Below the pieces are notes generated by a model. That model searched no databases. It was not told the DNA's origin and was given only the letters and a program-made list of their open reading frames with translations. From NCBI RefSeq assembly GCF_036898095.1, contig NC_090767.1, forward strand, positions 34,614,796-34,678,795: 64,000 nucleotides of DNA. Reading direction: 5' to 3'. Below are positions 34,283-45,140 of this stretch, one piece after another. This stretch comes from Palaemon carinicauda (taxonomy: Eukaryota > Arthropoda > Malacostraca > Decapoda > Palaemonidae). The position numbers and the translations under genes were made by a program. Within the stretch, counting starts at the first letter, position 1. Each line of letters opens with the position of its first letter.

Positions 34283-36121
34283 TTACTCCGGGGCCACTTG
34301 GAGCCACTAGGGCCGCTGTCCCCTTGAAGGTTCTCAGTTTGGAGAGGACTTTCAGCAGAAGGTTGGGAGGGGGGAACAGGTATATCCTGGACCATCTGTT
34401 CCAATCCAGTGACATGGCCTCCACTGCTTCTGCCTTTGGGTCCTCGTACGGGGCCACATATCGAGGAAGTTGATTGTTGTCGCTCGTCGCGAAGAGATCG
34501 ATCTGAAGTTCCGGGACTTGGTGAGAGATGAAGGAGAATGACCTTGCGTCTAGAGACCATTCCGTCTCTATTGGGCTTGTCCTTGATAGAGCGTCCGCCG
34601 TCACGTTGCGGAATCCTTGTAGGTGAACTGCAGACAGGTGCCATTTCTTCTTTTCTACCAAACGAAAGATCGGAAGAAGTACCTGATTTATCTGGGGCGA
34701 TCTCGAGCCCTGACGATTGAGACAACTGACTACCACCGAGTTGTCCAGAGTCAGACAAATGTGGATCGAGGGAGGCGGGGAGAGTTTCTTCAGGGTGAGA
34801 ATAACCGCCATGGCCTCCAAAATGTTGATGTGAAACGTCTTGAATAGGGGAGACCATGTTCCTTTAACCTGTTGTTGGTGGGAGTGACCTCCCCAACCCT
34901 CCAGTGAAGCATCCGTGTGGATGTTGATCGATGGAGGCGTGTGTTGAAGAGGAATGGACCTTTTCAGGGCCTTTGCTTCCGACCACGGCTTTAAAAGTGA
35001 GCGAAGTCAGTTTGGAAGCCGTCTCTTGAGGTCTCTTCGAGCGATGGATGCAAAACGTCTCCAGACTCCCGCGGCATCCTTTAGCTGTGCGCGAAGCACT
35101 GGGTTTGTCACAGAAGCGAACTGTAGAGAGCCGAGAACTTGTTCCTGCTGTCGTCTTGAGATCCGTTTGTAATTTAGAAGTCTTCTGACACACCCTGCTA
35201 TTTCCTTCCTTTTCTTCTGTGGAATGGAAAGGCGGTGTGACTGAAGATCCCAATGGATTCCCAACCATTGGAACTTCCTAGCTGGAGAGAAGCAAGATTT
35301 CTCGGTGTTTATCTTGAATCGCAGATGCTCTAGGAACTGGGTGACCTTGTTGCAGGCTCTTACACAATCTTCGGGCGATGTCGCCCAGACTAGCCAGTCA
35401 TCTAGGTAGGCCATCACTTGGACGCCCTGAAGACGGAGTAGTTGGACGATGGCATCTGCCAGCTTGGTGAAGATCCGTGGAGCCACGTTGAGCCCGAAGG
35501 GCATGGCCCTGAAGGCGTAACTTTTCCTTTGGAGTTGAAATCCTGGGTAGGAGGAAGCGTAATGATTCATCGGAACGTGCCAGTAGGCGTCCGCCAGGTC
35601 TATGGAGACCGTGTAGGCCCCTTGAGGCAGAAGGGTCCTTATTTGTTGCAGAGTCAGCATCTTGAACTTGTTCGCAATGACTTGTTGAGAGGGGATAAGT
35701 CTAGAATGACTCTGAGTTTGTCGGAGTCCTTCTTGGGAACGCAAAATAGTTCCACTTGGAACCTGGTTGACTTTACCCTCCTGATCACCTTCTTGTTCAA
35801 GAGTTCTAGGACATATTCTTCCAGGAGGGGGGTTGACTGTTGGAAGAATTTCTGGAAGGCTGGGGGTGGTTGAGTCCAGCTCCAGCCTAGTCCCTTCTTG
35901 ATGATGCTGTGCGCCCAGGGATCGAAGGTCCAACGATCCTGGAATTGGCGGATTCTTCCTCCCACCGGAAGCACTTCATTGCTTCTGGTGTCCCGAGGGT
36001 TTGCCACCTCAGCCGCTAGCTCCCCTTCCTCTGCCTCTGGAGGGACGGCGAGACGAATCTGTGCCGGAACCTCAGCTTGAGCCCCTACCTCTGGGACGAA
36101 AGGTAGTAGCGTGTTGCTCAT
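34245..36121 (-). pseudogene. DIRS reverse transcriptase-RNase H, with possible methyltransferase-like tail (copy 1)
   Basis: RT begins in one frame (LLEEYVLELLNKKVIRRVKS, LFCVPKKDSDKLRVILDLSP) and shifts at about 35683, where copy 2 has one more base, into the frame 35933-35007: VSIDLADAYWHVP (first aspartate), FRAMPFGLNVAPRIF, and YLDDWLVWA at 35408-35394. A TGA at 35009-35007 interrupts the same frame before RNase H: HTDASLEGWGG, ILEAMAV, TLDNSVVVSCLNRQGS, and NVTADALSR. The segment after RNase H (DLFATSDNNQLPRY, DW, LFPPPNLL) occupies the place of the Dam-like methyltransferase domain of DIRS1-type elements; I call this only possible. The recombinase frame overlaps the end. Confidence 0.88.
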
Positions 36122-37494
36122 ATGCAGGGGTAAAGACCGGTGACTGCGACACCACTGGTTGGGGGACTAACTGAAAGGTCTGCTGTGGCTCTGTGGCCAC
36201 TTGGGGAGTAGCGGTACCCGGAAACTGCCGTCTCTGTTGACGTTTCTGGGGTTTCAGCTTTTGAGGTTTCCTCTTAGGCTGAGGGCCATCGTCCTGAGAA
36301 GATTTCCTCTTCCTTGACAGGCCCCACTTGTGGAGAAGGTTCCTATTCTCCGTGGCGGCCTTGTCTACAATCTCTCTCACCAGAGAAGAAGGAAAGAGAT
36401 ACTTACCCCAGATATTGGAGGAAATCAGCCTCCCGGGTTCGTGTTTCACCATAGCGTTGGCGAACACGAATTCACGACAGGTCCTTCGTCACCGTTGCCA
36501 AGTGCGATTTGGCTAGGACCATATAAAAGTCCGGGACTCTAGTATCCCCGGCCATAAGTTCTAGTTGTACCTGGTGGGACAGCGACGTGGCAAGGCTCTC
36601 CTTCGTATCCTGTTCCCTACGAAGGAGGTGATCATTTAGCCTTCTGAGGTCCTCATTAAATTGACGACCGGCTACGTCAGGCTCTAATTTCCCTACCGTG
36701 AAGGTTGACTGGACGTCTTTCCAGTGCCTATCATCAGGAGGAACAGTAAGGGAGAAGGGTCTGCACTCCTCCAGTGCAGGGCAAGGTTTCCCTTCCTCCA
36801 CTGCCTTTAAGACCGCTGTGAAGGCCTTTTCGATGAAGGGGAAAGTCGCAGCATTCGCCGCAACGAAGGTTGGATGCTTCTTGGTAAGCGCCGGCATCGT
36901 GGAGTTGGTGAAACCCCTACTCTTCACCGCCTGGGCTAACATAGCCTGGGCTTTCGCGAGATCGAACACGATAACCTCCCTCGGTTCGGTCTCTTCCTTT
37001 GAGGCTGGTTCAGACCTGAGCTGGACGTAACAGTCCGGATAAGCCTCGAAAATCGGGAAGAATTCCACTTCATCCAGCAAGATAGAACCAACCCTTTCCC
37101 TGATGTAGATTTTTCCAGTCGTGATTGGCATATGCTCGGCATATCTCCATGGGTTAGCTTCCGAGCAAGTGGGGAGGTCCTTAACCGAAATCCGTTTCTG
37201 TTGTTTAAGATTAACCAGAGTAGTCCGGAATTGCTCCCGGGTTTCTCGTAGTTTTCTTTCCATGAGGGCTTCAAGCATCTTGAAGACCTCCTGAGTGGCC
37301 GATGGAAGAGGGTCCGGGGTGGCAAAAGTCGAAGGAACAGGTTCCTCGGACGGTGCAGGAGTTGCTGCGGGAGTAGGAGCGGGAGCAACCTCGGTCTCCG
37401 AATCAGGGTATTCCACCTGATCTTCCTCATAGTCGAGTTCCTCGCCCATGACGTTCTTCTCCGTCTCTTCTGACACTTCCGACATACGTTCCAC
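36072..37494 (-). pseudogene. DIRS gag-like ORF (copy 1)
   Basis: The main frame 37494-36472 (340 residues) starts with an acidic and then a Pro/Ala-rich segment (residues ~17-60), followed by a conserved body (ANPWRYAEHMP, EVIVFDLAKAQAML, HLLRREQDTKESLATS, KSHLATVTKDL). It then breaks; copy 2 has about 29 more bases here (~49305-49333). The remainder is in frame 36467-36072: EPGRLISSNIWGKYLFPS, ENRNLLHKWGLSRKRKSS, a K/R-rich stretch, and a Gln- and Arg/Gly-rich tail. Basic RG-rich tails suit nucleic-acid binding. Function is assigned by position upstream of RT and by conservation in copy 2. Confidence 0.75.
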
Positions 37495-37527
37495 GTTATC
37501 GGATTCTATATGTCACTCATGCATGGA

Positions 37528-37927
37528 CTATGCCATGACAATATCAGGTTCCACCACGATCTGGACGGTGGGGATCTGATCACGGGGGACCACAGAGTCT
37601 TTGGATGCCTTTGGGAAAAACAAGGCCCTCAAATCTTCGTTGGCGAGATACGGTCCGATGGCGTTCTTCTGGAAGCCACGCACCCATTTGCGTAGCTTCT
37701 CTCGAGCGTTGTCCCTTGCCTCCACAGAAGGAAGGATCGTCGAACACCTCGACCAAATGACTCTTGCAGAGTGTGCAGTTCTGCGGGTCAAAATACTTCA
37801 GGTCGCCTTTCTTGGCGGCGCAGGGGGCGTGGGTCCGGCACGCCTTGTGCCCGTAGAAGTCCGGGCGCTTCACCCCGCAGAAGTTGCTCTCACACTTCAT
37901 ATACTCCTCCTGTAAAAGAAAGATCAT
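37528..37927 (-). pseudogene. Cys-rich ORF upstream of DIRS gag
   Basis: Read on the minus strand from 37927, a cysteine/histidine cluster appears (CESNFCGVK, GHKACRTHAPC, CTLCKSHL) with spacing that would suit zinc binding, followed after a frameshift near 37740 by ARDNAREKLRKWVRGFQKN and LANEDLRALFFPKA. It ends in TAG at 37528. The gag start at 37494 is in the same frame, separated by this TAG and a TGA, so in an intact relative it may have been the N-terminus of the gag protein. No family was recognised beyond the zinc-finger-like pattern. Confidence 0.5.
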
Positions 37928-40301
37928 GAGTACATGGAAGGCATAAGAATGACTTACATTACTCTAAAATTAAGATATCTTAATCTAAATTTTTAAACAT
38001 TTAAGTAATTTACAAGGCATTATAATGCTTGAGAATAATGAGCAGGAAAGGAAGTAGATAGATACATACTTGTGAATCCCGCCCAGTCGGTTACCGTAAC
38101 CTTATCAGTAGGCAATTTCTTTTGTGGCCGAAGGTCACAAAACGGAAATCCATATGGATAAGCCGTGGTGGGTAGAAGCTAAGCTTCTAACAGAAATTGC
38201 CCGCAGGGTCTGAGACCACTCAGATCCCTGGAGTAGAAGGGGTATAGGAGAAACCTCTTATCAAATGTAGGTTCCGGCAATCGGCTGCACTAAGACACAC
38301 AGAGTATGCTGGAATATTGTAATGTGCAATCAAACAGCATAGCCACAATCTTGGATGGTAAGACAATACTTATATATAGAAGTGGCCAAGCTATCTGGCT
38401 GAAACATTTTGATTGTCGGCATGTTGTCGGCAGGTATGGGAAGGGGTGCATGTCCCTTAACGTCTCAGGAGGGTGCCGGCAGACCGACGGCACACCGAAG
38501 GCCGGTCCTGCAGGGTGGAAGGCATCAAGACAGACACACTGAGTATCTAAAGTATAATACTATCTTGGCGACCGCCGGCACAGTGGCGGGTCGCCGGCAG
38601 GGGGCGGCGGCTCCGGCAGCCGAAGGCTGACGGCCTGGTGAGCTTGGATCAATTCATAAGATAGATATGCATATGGTTGTATACCTAGACCGCCGGCAAT
38701 CAATGCCGGCACGCCGGTGGCCGGCTCCGAAGGTCGGCCATCTGTTACTAAGTAAAATGAGGGGTGGGACGTCGGCTGTATGTCGACGGAAGGCGGCAGC
38801 CTCCGGCACACGGAAGGCTGACGTCTTAGAGGCGGAAGGCATCTTATGAAAGAGTGTCACCTGAGGTAGTGGCGGTTATCGCCAGCAGTAGAGGCGGCAA
38901 GGGACCGGCACCAGCATAGAAAGAGAGAAAGGTAAGGAGGGATGGAAGGGGTAAGATCTCATACCCCTCCGGCATCCCTCCGGAGAGAGTGCACTCATGA
39001 TAGGAGTGGATACTCCTAGCATCCGGCGGCAGGGAGCCGGCAGTCGGCCGGGTGCCTGGGGTAACCCAAGGGAGGGTTAGAGGGCACTCAAGAGGGGGGA
39101 AACCCCCGCCGGTTGGACCGCTACTGGCAACCACCCCCATAGAACGCTATGAAGGGTATGTGTACCAGAGCGGCCAGCTCAGCAGGAGAACAAGTTAGCC
39201 CTACCACTCCACCCAAGGGAGGAGTTGTAGGACTAAGGACAGATGTGTGTAGGCAAGCCTACACCAAAGGGATAGGTGGGGAGGGGGAAGAAGAGGGGTC
39301 TTTCTATAGAGGAGACTCTGTATGAGAACGGCCACCAAGGTAAGGGAGAACGCTCCCTAACCTAGGTTAGGTAGCCCAGAATGAGAACGGTACAGGAGTA
39401 CCGTCCCAAACTATAATAGGGCAGAGTCAACCACCAGAGCTTAACCTAGAGAAGGAGGGCTTACTAATAGGCTAGGAAAGCTTGAAAGACACATCGCAAG
39501 TTGCAGGGAGGAAGGAGTAACCCAACCAGGTGCAACTGAGGAAGGGCAGAGCCTTTCCTTATTTCTCGGTCCGACCCTAAGGGAGGGTCATTCCCTTAGG
39601 GTAGGCAGAGAAGTGAAAATACTCTGATTGTAGACAAAATTCCCCTATATAGAAGGGGAAGCAAGACTACACAGAGGTAACGCCCGCAGGCAGTGGCGAT
39701 TAGGGAGCATATAGGGGTTCCTACACTAGGTTAGGGTGGAAAGATACGCAATCAACCCAGTCCCTTATATGGTCCCCGAAGACGAAAACACTTACATCAC
39801 AGTTAATAGGATGTTTAATAATGCCACAATCTTCATAACTTAACCTAGGAACACTGGTAAATATCATGCATGAAAACAAGCACTAGGCTGTCCAGCCTAG
39901 GGGCTAAGCTAGCGATCTAGTATGGGGTCGAATGGCGACCGAGTCTGATGAGCGCTAAAACATGATATAAGTAATTCCTAGCTATGAAGACTAAATAACT
40001 AATAATATTAATTAGTTAAAAGACCAGAGAGGGCTGTTCTGGCTAACTAAATAAAGCATGTAACATGAAGAGCGACGCCATAAAATGGCGTGTCCGGTAT
40101 CGGCACAGCTCTGCCACAAAACTCAATATTTTACGAAAAGTAGAAGTTACTTTACGGCTAGAGCTTATTTAAACAATACTGGGACCTGGTACTCAACTTT
40201 CCAGAAGAAGGCGAGGCTGAAGGTAGCGACATAACGGCGATATAAGCAGATGAAAAACGCACTCAAGGAAAATCCGACTAAAGCGAGAAGATACAGGCAG
40301 A
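37928..40301 (-). other. DIRS copy 1 leader region, ~2.4 kb non-coding
   Basis: No coding signal. It includes a GC-rich block (38400-39130) with dozens of CCGGC/GCCGGC words in loosely repeated segments, and a G+A-rich section (39140-39800). It lies between the right inverted repeat and the first ORF, where promoter and packaging signals would be expected. Confidence 0.55.
38400..39130. repeat. GC-rich, CCGGC-dense degenerate repeats in DIRS leader
   Basis: Words such as 'gaccgccggca', 'ggctccgaagg/ggctccggcagccgaagg' and 'ggaaggctgacg' recur at 38460-38530, 38565-38640, 38690-38740 and 38790-38830. Base composition contrasts strongly with the AT-rich window. Confidence 0.7.
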
Positions 40302-40644
40302 AGGATGAGGACGGACGTGACGTCATTTAGCAATGGCGCCCGTTTGTTTACGTCTCGAGTACCAAAAGCAGCCACGGATGAGTGTAACTGTGGAACGGCT
40401 CCCCAGTTATTCTCCACCTTTCCAAATCGAAGTGTTAACTCTATATGGGGTGCAGATAGCTATGTGGCCTGTTAATACATGCGTCCCCTGTTGATATACG
40501 ATATCCTAGAGGGAAACCTTTAGGGTACTCGACCCAGAAGTTAGAATTCGGTGATAACCTTTAGTTTAATTCTCTGGGAATATCCACTGTAGTTAAATAT
40601 ACCCTAGGAAGCTACTGAAGGAACCTTCCATCAGGACGTCATGG
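40302..40644. repeat. DIRS copy 1 inverted terminal repeat, right arm (343 bp)
   Basis: Reverse complement of 31847-32189. Differences are few (for example 'ctctacgatatcg' against 'ctaggatatcg' read in the same sense), so the arms have diverged little. Confidence 0.95.
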
Positions 40645-40661
40645 CTTGAGCCCAAAAAACG

Positions 40662-40977
40662 CATTTACCTAATGTAGTAACATTACCAACTCTCGAACAA
40701 GTCTTTAAAGAACCTCATCTTGATAACTAGAAGAAAATAAGAGATAGCTTTAGAGCTGAAAAATCTGCAGTCTTCATGAAAAAAATTCAAAGGAAAATAT
40801 AATTTTGGTGTACAATTCTGTAAGCATTAAGATCCATCATGAGAGCTTTGCTTTCAAATGTTTAGGCTCAAGAGAACAGAAATAAGAAGGATCAAGTTTC
40901 TTATTACTCTAGTTACTTTGAAACACATCAGCTAAAAGGCTTGACTTTTTTTCCCGACAGTGAGTGACAGAGCCCTG
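40662..40977 (-). mobile_element. LINE fragment, right of the DIRS insertion
   Basis: It continues the LINE from 31805 and matches 9365-9670 and 60320-60660. It stops at 'gtgacagagccc', where the G2 LTR of copy D begins. Confidence 0.8.
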
Positions 40978-41632
40978 TGGGTATATACAATATTATTGAA
41001 CGAATATATCATTAAAAAAACAATATATTCACTCTCAGTGTTTGCAGCAAGTCGATATTTGACTACCATATTGTTTGTTCAAAGTTATCATCATCTCACT
41101 GTCGTCAGCATTCTAGCTACAGACTGAGCCTCAACAAATTGTGCCTGCAGCAATAATGGAAACTTTTTTTTTTTAACCAAGATGTCATCGGTTTAATCAT
41201 TAGAGTCTACAATTTTTTAGAAACGAAGCCTCGAGGTACACATGCTGTTTAGTTGTTATGGCTTAACATGAGGTCTAGATTGCTTGAGAAATCTGTCTCA
41301 CAAGGCTCTCTGGCGTGATCGAAGTGGGCGCTTTTGAAGCCTCTTTACCATCATCATTACAATCGCTGAAGAAAACTATTCAATATACATTAGATATTAT
41401 TTTACCTAACTGACTGTTCACCTTTTCTAAAAATATTTTGAATGATTCTATTTCTCATTTAAAGTAACCGAAACGGCAACTTTGATTTTCTTTATAAATA
41501 AGTTTGTGAATAAACATAGCATTTTTTGTGAGTTTCTTTTTATCCTAATTTCCTATATTTTATTGGTTGTTGTTGGAATATTTTATTTTAGATGTTGAAA
41601 AAGAAAGAACTTATTATTTCCATATTATAACA
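40978..41632 (+). mobile_element. G2 5' LTR (copy D), internally deleted
   Basis: It aligns with 9695-10812 but about 480 bp are missing: 'gcgcttttgaa' at ~41337 joins directly to 'gcctctttaccatcatc', corresponding to 10015 and ~10520 in copy B. It ends CATATTATAACA, followed by the same primer-binding region and gag start as copy B. Confidence 0.75.
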
Positions 41633-42078
41633 GTTTGCTACCTTGCCACGATTTTTGACAACAATACCAAATGAAAACAGGAGAAAATAGAAAAAAGCTG
41701 AATGAGTGATATTAACACAAGATTTTATAGTCATAAAGGCTTTTTGGTCGTGATATCAATGCTCTAAGCGAGTATGATTTAAAGATAGGGAGGGAATTGC
41801 ATAAAAGAGATGATAGAGCTGCTCAAAGAGAAGAAAAATAGAGACAGCGAGAAGAAAATGAGAGACATCATAAGCATAAGTTAGAAATTGCTAGTTTAGT
41901 GAAAAATATTCATAATTGTCCACCAGGAAGTAATGGTTCTGGTAGCAGACAAGGTAGTAATTCATCATTGAATGATGACTCTGATAATTTAGAGAGGGGA
42001 GCAGTGTTGAAATAAATGACAAAGTTTGATGAGGGAGATGTAACAGAATATTTCATCTCTTTCGAAAAGTTAAAGAAC
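41633..42078 (+). pseudogene. G2 gag remnant (copy D), 5' part
   Basis: It is collinear with 10813-11270 of copy B and includes FDEGDVTEYFISFEKLK at about 42025-42075. It is interrupted by the G1 element, which inserted after GAAC; the gag continues at 46487. Confidence 0.75.
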
Positions 42079-42380
42079 TCTACCAACCGTGTGTCACACG
42101 ATCTTACATAGTAAGGACATTTCTTTTTTTTTTCATATATTATGCTTGTATCTTAGCTCTCTCCTCGCACTGATAGGGACCTGAATAAACATGTCTGTTT
42201 TTCTCACCGTTAACTGTTAACAGCAACGGTTATCGGCTGAACATGAAATTGCCTGTTATGTTCTTATGTCATTTTTGCCTGGAGTTTATATACATATATA
42301 TAAATGGATTTTCTGTAATAAAGTTACTCAGTTGCTTTCATCCTGCCCTCTTAGTCACAGCCTCTCTCAGCCGGGTTACA
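42079..42380 (+). repeat. G1 5' LTR (302 bp)
   Basis: It starts TCTACCAACC (the 3' LTR has the expected TG start) and ends GGGTTACA. It holds a palindrome-like CGTGTGTCACACGATC block, a TATA-like run near 42290-42303, and AATAAAG at about 42319, a probable polyadenylation signal. TTGGTGACC follows directly as the likely primer-binding site. Confidence 0.9.
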
Positions 42381-42440
42381 TTGGTGACCTCGGAAGTTGA
42401 CTACCTCCTCCCGCCTTCCATCCCCCCCATCATTGGTACT

Positions 42441-43094
42441 ATGGCGGACTCCACGGAAGTTGGTGCCGCCCCATTGAAACTTTCGCCATTCGCCAGCGGA
42501 GACGCGTTTGCTTGGTTTCAGCGCGCAGAAGTCCAGTTTCACATCAATGGAATAACTCGCTCAACCACCCAAGCAGAATTTGTTCTCGCGGCGATACCCA
42601 AGGACACCTTCCCGGAAATATCCTACTGGCTTTGTGAACAAGGAGACACCCCAATAGCGTATGACACCCTCAAAACATACCTTCTGCAGCAGTACCCGCT
42701 GTCGCAAGCCGCCCGTATTGCAAAGCTTTTTCAGTTCTCTCAACAACCATTGGGGGACCAAGGGGCTTCGTTCGCCCTTAGGAATATGACCAGAATCGCT
42801 CGCCTGCAACCTGCGGCAGACGGATCTCCTCGTGAGGTGAATGTACTTCGTGTCCTTTGGATACGCTGTTTACCCGAACCTGTATGCGCTGCCATACCCG
42901 ATGTCGATAGTTTACCCATAAAGGACTTGATGACCAAAGCTGACGCCCTTATGGACAGCCACTTCACGACCTTCAAGACCTCCATCAACGCCTCCTCTCC
43001 TGACAAAGAGGACGCCTATTCAACGTCAACCGAAGCTGATGTGAATGCTGTACGACATACACGCCTACCCCGTAACGAGCCAGAGTGGCAATAA
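42441..43094 (+). pseudogene. G1 gag
   Basis: The start is placed at MADSTEVGAAPLKLSPF, after the primer-binding region; the longer frame from 42243 runs in from the LTR. The 217-residue product has the gag core of this gypsy group (FAWFQRAEVQFHINGI, ELCEQGDTPI-like region at ~78-84, LRVLWIRCLPEPVCAAI, LMTKADALMD). A TAA ends it at 43092. A further piece in another frame near 43165-43245 reads CYYHYRFG and C-x3-C, a Cys/His cluster often found at the gag end in related elements, so the original protein was probably longer. It forms particles and binds RNA in active relatives. Confidence 0.8.
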
Positions 43095-43249
43095 AGCGTA
43101 CCCATCACCCATCACTCGCTCGCGCCCCAACCAATGACTTCTACAGCCACTTACTACCGCCCATCGGCCGCAGATTTGCTACTACCACTACAGATTTGGG
43201 ACAGCAGCGAAAATATGTGCCAAGGAATGTCAGTTGCCAAAAAACCTGT

Positions 43250-43730
43250 AAGTAGGCCATCGCTCGTGGTGGTGGCTTCCCGTGTTTCTAATCTTTTCTT
43301 TTTACATGATGATGGAATGGGCGTGCGATTTTTGGTAGACACTAGTGCTTGTCGTTCTTTTTGGCAAAGGGAACTCTTCAGGACACGACTTTGTCTGTCT
43401 AAGTCTGCCGACATCCGCCTGTTAGCTGCCACCGAATCTGCGATACACAACTACCCTTACGAGAACCTCACAATATCGTTTGGAAATGGTAAAGCTAATT
43501 GGAAGTTTCTCGTTGATGACTGGACATTCCCATTCCTCGGTGCGGATTTCTTCTCTTATTTTCACCTTCAGGTCGATGTCGCTCACCGACGATTGGTCAA
43601 CGGACACTCCTACTTGTCGACACTTCCTCAACCCGCCCCCTCCAAACTCGCTTTCCACATCAGCGCACCCACGGAGGCCTACGCCCACCTCCTCACTTCG
43701 TACCGGAATTTTTCCGTCCAAAACTTCGCC
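43250..43730 (+). pseudogene. G1 aspartic protease
   Basis: Within the open frame 43134-43925 the segment FLVDTSACRSFW holds the active-site D-T-S/G motif, here DTS instead of the commoner DTG. NWKFLVDDWTFPFLGADFFSYF gives the flap-to-C-terminal region with the LGADF motif. A frameshift near 43725 separates it from RT. Confidence 0.8.
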
Positions 43731-43732
43731 AA

Positions 43733-45110
43733 ATGCCCACGGCTCCTGCCAAGCACGGTATTTATCACCATATCAAGACGACGGGACCCCCAGCCTTCGC
43801 AAAATTCAGACGTCTGGCACCGGAACGATTGGCAGCCGCCAAACAGACTTTCACCGAAAGGGAGGAAATTGGCTTTTGCCAAAAGGACTCCAGCCAAGGG
43901 TCGTCACCCTTACACATCGGTCTGAAGAAAATCAGCTCCCTCTGTCTGTGTGGGGATTGCTGGCGCCTGAACATACAAACAGAACCGGTTCACTACCCCC
44001 TCCCAAACATCGCCAACGTGACCTCTTACCTGCAAAAAGCGAAGGTTTTCTACAAGGTCGATCTTTTGAAGGGGTATTATCAGGTGGCTATGAACCCAGA
44101 AGACATCCCGAAGACCGCCATCACCACTCAGTTTGGTACATATACCTTCAATTACTCTTGTTTTGGCCTTCGTAATGCTGTGGCCACTTTTCAACGTCTC
44201 ATGGATGGCATCTTAGAGTACCTCCCCTTATGTGTATGTTATGTAGATGACATACTTGTGTTTTCTTCCTAAAAAGTGGAACACCTCTGTCACTTGCACA
44301 TCTCTCTCAACCACCTGCAACAAAACGGCCTTGTAGTCCGGTATGACAAGCGTACCTTTGGCGCTAGCAAAGTGTCGTTCTAAGGGCATCGCATCAGTCT
44401 TGAAGGAGTCCATCCCCTCCCTGAGAAGGCAGCAGCAGTTTAGAACTTCCCCACGCCCTCGACCATCAAAGTTCTTCAAGAATTCTTTTGCATGATCAAC
44501 TATTATCACCGTTTTCGGCCAGCCATTGGCGCCACTCTTGTTCCCCTCTACGCCCCCCTCAAGGGCAAGCCAAAGGACCTGAAGTGGGGTCCCCTTCAAG
44601 ATGCGGCCTTTTCCAATGCAAAGAAAGCCCTATCAACCGCTGCAGCTCTCACTTTTCCCATCCCACATGCCGCTCTCCTTCTCTCCGCAGATGCCATCGA
44701 TGTCGCTATTGGTGTAGTACTGGAACAGGTGGTCAGCGGCTCGCCCCGCCCATTGGCCTTCTTCAGCAAAAAACTGTCTAAGGCAGAATCGGGTTATTCT
44801 ATCTGTCGGTGCACATGGCTGTCCGTTACTTTTGCCATTTCTCAGAAGGTACGCCCTTCGTCCTTCACAGAGACCACATGCCTCTGGTGCATGCCTTCAC
44901 TCGACAGTCTGACGCCTGGTCTGCACGTCTCTCCGCCGTGGCTGAATACAATTGCACCCTTCAACACGTCCCTGGGAAAATAAATCCCGTTGTCGATGCC
45001 CTGTCAAGAAACACATTGGCTGCCGTTCACTTGGGATTGGATTACAATGCCTTGGTTGAAGCCCAACGACAGGATCCAAAGTATCAAGGACATCCTACAC
45101 ATCCCTCCAT
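43733..45110 (+). pseudogene. G1 reverse transcriptase-RNase H
   Basis: RT: HGIYHHIKTTGPPAFAKFRR, FYKVDLLKGYYQVA (first aspartate), FGLRNAVATFQRLMDG, and the catalytic CYVDDILVFSS at about 44235-44270. Stops in the same frame at 44270, ~44381 and ~44441 interrupt the thumb. RNase H: the first acidic region is LLSADAIDVAIGVVLEQ (~44685-44735). A frameshift at ~44805 leads to LHRDHMPLVHAF and the end LQHVPGKINPVVDALSRN. Key residues are readable but the enzyme cannot be made as one protein. Confidence 0.88.
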
Positions 45111-45140
45111 TGGGAACACATCCCCCTCGACGGCTCCTCT

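Larger units (their letters stand above)
31806..40661 (-). mobile_element. DIRS-type tyrosine-recombinase retrotransposon, copy 1 (8.86 kb)
   Basis: On the minus strand the order is: right end and inverted repeat (40661-40302), ~2.4 kb leader, Cys-rich ORF, gag, RT-RNase H, tyrosine recombinase, 3' region, internal complementary region (32271-32342), inverted repeat and left end. This is the DIRS layout. There are no LTRs, integrase or target duplication. The flanks rejoin to CAACAAACGCATTTAC, matching 'caacaaaggcatttac' in the LINE at 9356 and 'cacaaacacatttac' near 60318. Several frameshifts and stops make this copy non-autonomous, though the ends and internal region look well kept. Confidence 0.92.

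Noticed and set aside
34141..34857. 238-residue minus-strand frame over RNase H
   Set aside because: It lies in another frame than RT-RNase H and has low-complexity Ser/Gly/Pro content; the motif-bearing frame is the one at 34245-34820.
43480..44175. 231-residue plus-strand frame over the G1 RT
   Set aside because: Shadow frame; the RT motifs are in the frame 43733-44272.
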